Source of the DNA: Myxocyprinus asiaticus
Lineage: Eukaryota > Chordata > Actinopteri > Cypriniformes > Catostomidae
NCBI RefSeq assembly: GCF_019703515.2
Contig: NC_059363.1
Coordinates: forward strand, 3,146,817 to 3,210,816
Reading direction: 5' to 3'
Length of the DNA: 64,000 nt
Below the pieces are notes generated by a model that saw only the letters and a list, made by a program, of their open reading frames with translations, had not been told where the DNA came from and made no database searches. This document shows positions 11,381-64,000 of the stretch, one piece after another (position 1 is the first letter of the stretch; each line of letters starts with the position of its first letter). The position numbers and the translations under genes are program-made.

Positions 11381-11489
11381 AACCCGAACCCGAAGTTATA
11401 ATAAAAAAACTGACCTGAATCTGGCCTGTTGGCTCGGGTCAGGAAGCAGACATGGTTAACATGGCTGTCAAGCTTCAGATAAACACCTT

Positions 11490-11747
11490 AAAAGCACCAT
11501 AAGAGTAGGTTGAATTGTACACTACATTTTAAGTCTTCTGAAGTCATACAATAGCTTCATGTGAGAAACAGAACAAAATTTAAGTTGTTATTCACTGTGG
11601 TGGAAGTGATTTGAGAGCTGCGGCGGAGGGGAACATTTGAAATGAATAACAACTTAAATTTTGCTCTGTTCTTCACACAAAGCTATCGTATGACTTCAGA
11701 AAACTTGGAATATGGCGCACAAATTATATGGACTTCTTTTTTGGTGA

Positions 11748-11783
<36 letters not shown>

Positions 11784-11905
11784 GGAGTTTGAAACCTAGG
11801 GTCACTTAGAGCAGTATAAACATTCATCAACAGCATACGGATTTTCTGTATGACATGAGGGTGAGTAAACAATGACAGAATTCTTTCTTTTTTTTTTTAG
11901 GGTGA
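11490..11905. mobile_element. Fold-back MITE copy with internal (GT)n
   Basis: Arms AATTTAAGTTGTTATTCACTG and TGAATAACAACTTAAATTTTG are inverted around a GC-richer loop (11600-11650). The right end carries GACATGAGGGTGAGTAAAC and AGGGTGAACC. A (GT)n run lies at about 11750-11782. Same family as 45606-46168 and 46744-48034. Confidence 0.7.
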
Positions 11906-12600
11906 ACCTTTCGAATCAGAGCAGCTAATATAAATCCCAATTCTACTCCAAGCAACATGAAACTAAATGTTCCAAAGCGTCACCGAAGCAAACAGCAGGG
12001 GCGTTTTCTTCAATAAATACATCCCGGCGTAAAATTTCCTTCTGTTGGATGAAAGATAAAGCTTTCACTTTGACTTGTGAAGGCAGATGGTCGCCATACT
12101 GGGCAAAATGAATTCAGATGTGGCAAATGAATCGAGATTACTTCAACATGCAAAGGGCTTTGAACGAACAGAAAAGGGGAGCTATTGTATTTATTGCATT
12201 TTCCTCTATGTAATTAAATAGTCAGGACTTTTATGTAGCTTTGCTTCCATGTCTTTTTTTTCTTCAGACGCCTAGTTAATTTACTCATTTAGTCTTGGGC
12301 ATGGGATGCAAAGCTCTATTGCTGAGTCAATTTGTGTTTTCTTACATTGTGCCAAGAGTAGTAGACCTACAACAGCAAAGACGGAAAAACAGACGAATCT
12401 TGGTGACATAAAATGATTTTAGGAAGGAGACTTTTACTACTGTGGGAACAAAACAAGTAATAAGAAACCCCAAAAATATCAGCATTAAAGACCTCCAACA
12501 TATTTATTTTTGAACTTTACGCCACATACTGTTTCAATATATATTCAGCTATATTTTGCATTAATTACAATTATCCCAACTCAGCTGTCCCATAAATTTA
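11906..12600. other. Unassigned, apparently single-copy DNA
   Basis: No repeat family, splice-bounded exon or RNA gene is recognised. It leads into the long open frame at 12604. Confidence 0.4.
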
Positions 12601-12603
12601 CAG

Positions 12604-13344
12604 TTGATCATTATATGTGGGGAGGATGGGTGGGGGATCAGAAACATATTTGATGTTTGGAGCTGCCAAAGCAGGAAATGTAACTTAATAGCACATCTTT
12701 TTAGAGGCCGTAATGAAGTGGCAAATATGATTTTGAGCCATTCAATGTTTCATTTCGCTCCACATCCTCAGAGAGCCGCCACACACAGCTTTAGTTTGCA
12801 TAAGACCTGCAATCATGCAAAATCCATTTCTCTCACACCAAAACGTGTGGATTTAACGCTCTTGGACATGTATTCCGAGAGGAAATGGTGGAGAAATGGC
12901 TCACACATTAAAAGTTTCCACCGAGTCAGACTTCACGTCGAGTGTGTGACATCACTCTTTCTACAGTCTTTCAAACAGCCAGAGGTTTTTACAAACAATA
13001 CACACGGGGGGAAAGTTAGACATATTCAAAAACTAAGTGAAAGGATACTGTTTTTTTTTTTTTTTCCTCTTTTTCCAAAGAAAATGGATTTGGTGAAGAC
13101 TAGAATATACCACAATACCACAGGAAAACAACTGGAATTTAGAATTAAAATAAAATTGGGGGAGAGCAGGGCTAGTTGTCACATATTTTACAAATGTTTA
13201 CTCCAGGGAATATCGCTCAGGATAGGTTTATTTTTGAAAGTCAATTTCTGCATAACATATCTTAAAGTCTTGGCTACTAAAAAAAAAAAAAAAAAAATCG
13301 GGAACCTGCCATTAAATAATCATTACACAGTAAAACAATTATGA
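12604..13344 (+). other. Unexplained long open frame; candidate conserved non-coding element
   Basis: The frame stays open for 246 codons. Its first in-frame ATG is at 12727, leaving 205 residues. I recognise no domain. The product is rich in His, Lys, Arg and Cys, and a T-run creates a poly-Phe segment, which argues against a real protein. The DNA at 12600-13080 is richer in G+C than its surroundings and free of the repeat families that fill the region. That resembles a conserved enhancer more than an exon, and no good acceptor/donor pair was seen. It lies between supt3h exon 2 and runx2 P2, where bone-related enhancers could be expected. Function is unknown. Confidence 0.3.
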
Positions 13345-14240
13345 AACACAAAATAATTCATAAAACAGTAAAAGTGTAAAAATTTAAATACAAAAAAATC
13401 TAGCCATTGTTTTGCCAGCAACATTTTTAATGAATGAATGGTGTAAAATCACAACACTTAAAACACTTGACAACTTGCCCCCAGTGTCAGAAATTTACTT
13501 TTCCATAAAGGGGCAATAACTGTCTGGTGGATTTGGTTTTCAGGGGCATTATTACGTTTAAGAGGGGATTTTTCCTAAACATACATAACAAAGAAAAAAA
13601 AATGTTTCATCCATTTATTCAAATACTTTAGCTGAATCAATTCATTAACATACATTCTCAATTTGAATATTTAGACTGAGAATATATTATGAATGTAATC
13701 ATTTTATTTCATTTTCATTTGTTATTTCATTTTATGTGTTAAAGTGTTTAACAAGGCTTAGAACAGAATATTCAGAACTATATCAGACAGTTCTAAATAT
13801 TCTATTTTTTGCCCCTACTTTTTGAATTTGAGGGGTATTTTTGTCACCTTCGAGTCCCCCTTAATTTCTGACCTTGCTCTCCTTGATTTCAGGAGTAAGT
13901 AATACGATTTTAACAGTTTACTATAACTACATCTGTATTTGAACTGTAATTAACAACTTTCACTACATTTCAAAGAATCCAAACTCTGACATGTAACCCA
14001 AACAGCTCAAAACTGTCGCTTTAATTACTAACAGCGTAAAAAAATAAATGCTTATCAACACTATAAAACCCTGTGATGTTTGTAAAACTGTCATTATATC
14101 GTGACATAGTCATAAACAGTGATTTGAACTGAACAAACTTAACATTTCGAGGTTTGTTTTAATACAAGTTGACTTTGAGACTAAACAGATCAACGACTAG
14201 AAGTGTGATTTAACCGCATACATTGAATAAAATGCACATA
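13345..14240. other. No gene seen
   Basis: AT-rich DNA with no recognised exon or repeat family. It lies in the presumed first intron of supt3h (antisense) and upstream of runx2 P2. Confidence 0.4.
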
Positions 14241-14245
14241 TTTAC

Positions 14246-14335
14246 CTCTGTTATGAATTATTCAGTGTACTCCACATTTGCTCTGTCTAACTGCCGAACA
14301 CATTTCTCTCATGTAAACATGCTGCACCGGGCGGC
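14246..14335 (-). other. supt3h: Candidate untranslated first exon of supt3h
   Basis: Reading leftward from the CRE-containing promoter candidate, a donor-like CAGAG/GTAAAT occurs at 14250-14240 (last exonic base 14246). That would give a 5'UTR exon of roughly 90 nt spliced to the acceptor at 2760. This is inferred from position and motif only; the start site is not known. Confidence 0.3.
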
Positions 14336-14393
14336 TCAATATGACGTCACTGTTATTCGCCTTCACGGATTGTGGGTATTGTAGTTCGTAAAA
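14320..14393 (-). promoter_or_regulatory. supt3h: Candidate TATA-less supt3h promoter: CRE plus ZNF143-like motif
   Basis: A perfect CRE, TGACGTCA, lies at 14342-14349. On the - strand ACTACAATACCCACAATCC (about 14368-14386) resembles the ZNF143/THAP11 site ACTACAAYTCCCAG. A CCGGGCGGC block at about 14328-14336 is CpG-containing in an otherwise AT-rich region. Such a mix is typical of housekeeping promoters. The position between supt3h exon 2 and runx2 P2 matches the mammalian SUPT3H promoter. Confidence 0.45.
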
Positions 14394-14405
14394 GTTCTAT
14401 AACTT

Positions 14406-15006
14406 TTAACTTTTTATAAAACTATTTTTATTTTTATTTTTTATTAAATTTTTTTTAGTTGAATTATAGACAAGTACAATGCAAAAAGTACAAGGCAAAT
14501 ATAAGCCATTGTGGTACAGTTCAGAGTATGTGAAACAGAGAATAACAACAATAACTAAAACATAAAATGAACAATTATGTAAAAAATAATAATAATAATA
14601 ATAAAATTTAAATAAAATACTTGGATAAAAAGTGCTATATAGTATTAGGGCAGTTACATGAATTTGAAAAGCTTTAACATTTTTATTGTTTTTATAAGCT
14701 TTTTGTTTTGGGATCTCATGTTTGAAAGGGTTTGAAAGTATACTGTGAGATCAGTATTACAAAAGGTAATATATGAGGGTTTCTTTTGAGTTATTTTTGT
14801 CTTATGAATATAAAACTTTGCCAAAATAATTCAAAGATTAATAATGTAATTTTGTTTTTCAGACAAATATGGGTTTTGAAAACAAAGTAAAATGTCATAA
14901 GGTTCTTGTCATGTCTATTTTAAAGTTAGCCAAAAAGAAATAGAAAAAGGGCAATAAAAAAATAAATGTTCAATATCTTGAAATGATGTGTTACAAAAAG
15001 TACATT
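14406..15006 (-). mobile_element. 5'-truncated LINE (L1-like), 3' end only
   Basis: A 12-bp duplication GTTCTATAACTT flanks the insert at 14394-14405 and 15007-15018. On the - strand the first readable part is CTFCNTSFQDIEHLFFYC, matching the C-x2-C...H-x4-C signature at the C-terminus of L1-type ORF2 proteins. A decayed C-terminal region and an A/T-rich tail follow. The insert is about 600 bp, so most of the element was lost at insertion. It sits next to the supt3h promoter candidate. Confidence 0.75.
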
Positions 15007-15019
15007 GTTCTATAACTTA

Positions 15020-15440
15020 GTAGCCTTCACTGATAAGGTGAACGATTGACGTTCTTTACTCTCGTCGCACAACAAATGACGAAATTAAGCGTTCAAGAGC
15101 GCCATCAATAGAGCGTTTTTAGTATGAAAACAAAAACTCGTAAACTTTGATATAAATAAAACTAAAGTCTTTAAGAAACTGCCAAGATTTGCAGAATACT
15201 TATTGGAAGCTGATTACTTAATAAATATTATGAGAGCTATTAATGGATTTTTTTATTTAATTTCTTTTAGATATTTTATTAAACGCTATAATGAGATCTC
15301 TCCTGACCCTTGACTTATAAAAACATGATTTTATCACTTTATTTTTTTATTTGCATATGTTCTTATTTATTTATTTTATTTGTCTTTTTCTTTATTTATT
15401 AGGGTTTTTAATCACATTGCCTTTGTAACTAAGCAAATAT

Positions 15441-15529
<89 letters not shown>

Positions 15530-15739
15530 TATGTTCTTTGTATTATTTAATTTTTATACTGTATTATTGCTTCTCATTTAAAAAAAAGTGTTTTTAGATT
15601 GGGTTATTTGCACCTTTTCATGAGGTTAAAATGTAATTTAAAACAATCTTTTTAATTTTTAATTAAAATATATATATATATTTTTATATTTACAGTATAT
15701 CTGTTACATTTATTTGCACTTTTAAATATATTATTTACA

Positions 15740-15815
<76 letters not shown>

Positions 15816-16330
15816 TAATCCAAAACAACTTTTTATGACACCAAAATATTAATTTAATTCTTAAATGTTGAGGGGGGAAAAATCAAGATAATTAGAATTA
15901 TTACTTTATACTTAGCCATTACATGTTGTTGCCATGGCTTCAGTTGCTTCAGTCTGATGTTGTATAGCCTAATATTAACTTTTGCTCAGGCTGTCTCTTT
16001 TGGACTCGGTGTACAACAAATGGAAAGTGACTCACTTCGCTTCTGTGCTTGTTTGCTCTCAGTCTCAGGTTTGAATAAGTTCTAATATGTCTCCTTTGAG
16101 CATTTAGAGCCTTTATGTCTCTCAGTATGACAGAATAGTGACTACAAACTGTCAAAAACGTGCTGGCATAATAATGTGCATAATAAGATAATAGTCTATA
16201 ATATTCCACTGATTGCTCCCTAATATGGGTTTAAAAGTCTCTCTTTTGTGGCCTTCCTTAACTTGGATCTGATTATTTTTGTTTTATTTTATTAAAATGT
16301 AAAGATAAATCACAAGTGAGACTGTGTGGC
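15020..16330. repeat. AT-rich spacer with long (AT)n tracts
   Basis: (AT)n runs occupy about 15445-15527 and 15748-15811, with shorter ones between. A CpG-containing patch lies at 15040-15115 (GACGTTC, CTCGTCGCAC), which before the LINE insertion was next to the supt3h promoter candidate. No gene was seen. Confidence 0.7.
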
Positions 16331-16337
16331 TGCTGTG

Positions 16338-16513
16338 TATATAAGGCAAAAGGGTCTCTGTGTAGTGTTTGGTGGATTATTTTGGTAAAAAAGAGAGGAC
16401 AGGTCCAAAAAAACTGAAATCAAACCACTGAATTGCTCGTTTATTATGATGTCAACTGGTGCTTGCAGACATGACGTGCTCGAGACTCATCAGCATAATA
16501 ATCCTCCTGCTTC

Positions 16514-16555
<42 letters not shown>

Positions 16556-16660
16556 ACAAAAAAACTGAACTCACCAAAGTCCCAGCCTCCTAAGACAAAC
16601 CACACATCGAGACAAAAACACTGCGGCTTCGCGTCGCCTTCATCTTACTAACCACAACCT
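16338..16660 (+). promoter_or_regulatory. runx2: runx2 P2 upstream region with clustered RUNX sites and a TATA-like box
   Basis: Three perfect RUNX sites (AACCACA, complement TGTGGTT) lie at 16552-16558, 16598-16604 and 16650-16656. A TATATAA occurs at 16338-16344, followed by an (AT)n run at 16517-16550. Autoregulation of RUNX2 through such sites is known in mammals, so a cluster here is plausible. The transcription start is not determined. Confidence 0.45.
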
Positions 16661-63483
<46,823 letters not shown>

Positions 63484-63775
63484 GAAGGTCCAGTTGAATG
63501 TGACCTCAACACAGCACTGTTAGCCTTAAGAACGTAGTGCGAGAGATATTTGCATTCGTAAGCATCAAGGGAATTCATTTCGGAAGCACAAACTCTTGTG
63601 CGGAATAATGGTACACCCGTTGGTACAAAGGTACTTAATGTTGAATGGCTGCAGTGTAGTTTTATGATTACACTGATGTTTGTTTTTTGTGGTTGAGATG
63701 GTTGATTTACGGCATAAGTCAAATTGACATTCCATACAGCAGTCAGTGATATAGCACATGGCAATCACTGAATTT
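63484..63775 (+). other. runx2: runx2 3' untranslated region, start
   Basis: Sequence after the stop. No AATAAA was seen before the window end, so the 3'UTR probably extends beyond it. Confidence 0.6.
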
Positions 63776-64000
63776 AAAGGAACAGTTCACTCAAAATGTA
63801 ACTTCTTTCATCAGTGACCCATGTTGTTTATACCCGTATGATTTTCTTTTTTCTGTAGAACACAAAAGGAGAAGTTTAACAGAATGTTCACGCTTCACTT
63901 TCAACAAAAGCATGCAAAAAGGAAAAAAAAAGCATCATAAAAGTCCAATGACTTCTGCGCTATTTTTCAAGCGTTCCGAAGCCATGCGATAACTTGTTTG
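63776..64000. mobile_element. Fold-back MITE, left arm, cut by window end
   Basis: AAAGGAACAGTTCACTCAAA...GAACACAAAAGGAGAAG...AAGCATCATAAAAGTCCAAT is the left arm of the fold-back family, placed in the likely runx2 3'UTR. Confidence 0.75.

Overview
This window is from a teleost fish genome, most likely a cypriniform (carp-like) species. Three things point there: split vertebrate genes with GT-AG introns, several Tc1/mariner families in different states of decay, and tRNA-derived SINEs and fold-back MITEs of the kinds I associate with cyprinids. The species assignment is inference. No prokaryotic genes, CRISPR array or viral genome was seen.

The main gene is runx2 on the + strand, read from its proximal (P2, MRIPV) start at 17148 to the VWRPY stop at 63483. 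Six coding exons (17148-17411, 19382-19538, 27225-27329, 46538-46714, 50621-50782, 62987-63483) join in frame to 1362 nt, or 453 residues. Runt domain, nuclear localisation signal, PPPYP motif and C-terminal VWRPY are all readable. The distal (P1) exon was not found and probably lies left of the window. Its expected splice acceptor is visible inside the first codons of the P2 reading frame.

On the - strand at 2650-2759 is the first coding exon of supt3h (SPT3 homologue, SAGA-type coactivator subunit). This reproduces the head-to-head, overlapping SUPT3H/RUNX2 arrangement of mammals. A TATA-less promoter candidate with a perfect CRE and a ZNF143-like motif lies at about 14320-14393, between supt3h and runx2 P2. 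A 5'-truncated LINE sits directly beside it, bounded by a 12-bp target-site duplication.

Most of the rest is repeats. 0.5-12 kb: a TIR element split by three Tc1-type elements, then an internally deleted Tc1 and a nearly intact Tc1. 18.6-18.9 kb: an AT-cored palindrome. 20-31 kb: SINEs and nested MITEs. 31.8-33.5 kb: a second copy of the deleted Tc1 carrying a fold-back insertion. 36.6-38.7 kb: GATA/GACA satellite. 41.3-43.1 kb: a 20/22-bp minisatellite. 45.6-48.0 kb: exon 5 between a MITE and a fold-back element. 53.8-57 kb: a decayed LINE and a MITE among CCATGG-rich repeats. 57.7-58.7 kb: a GTTT-rich minisatellite. 59.7-63.0 kb: a Tc1-type MITE, ~385-bp tandem units and a fold-back element that reach almost to the last exon.

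Runx2 is the osteoblast/chondrocyte master regulator and Supt3h a general coactivator. Their interleaving suggests a shared regulatory neighbourhood. I found no novel protein-coding system. The most interesting points are the conserved antisense overlap, a Thr-to-Met change in an otherwise canonical Runt domain, the dual-use start/acceptor, an unusually long open frame at 12.6-13.3 kb, and several nested or co-deleted transposon lineages.
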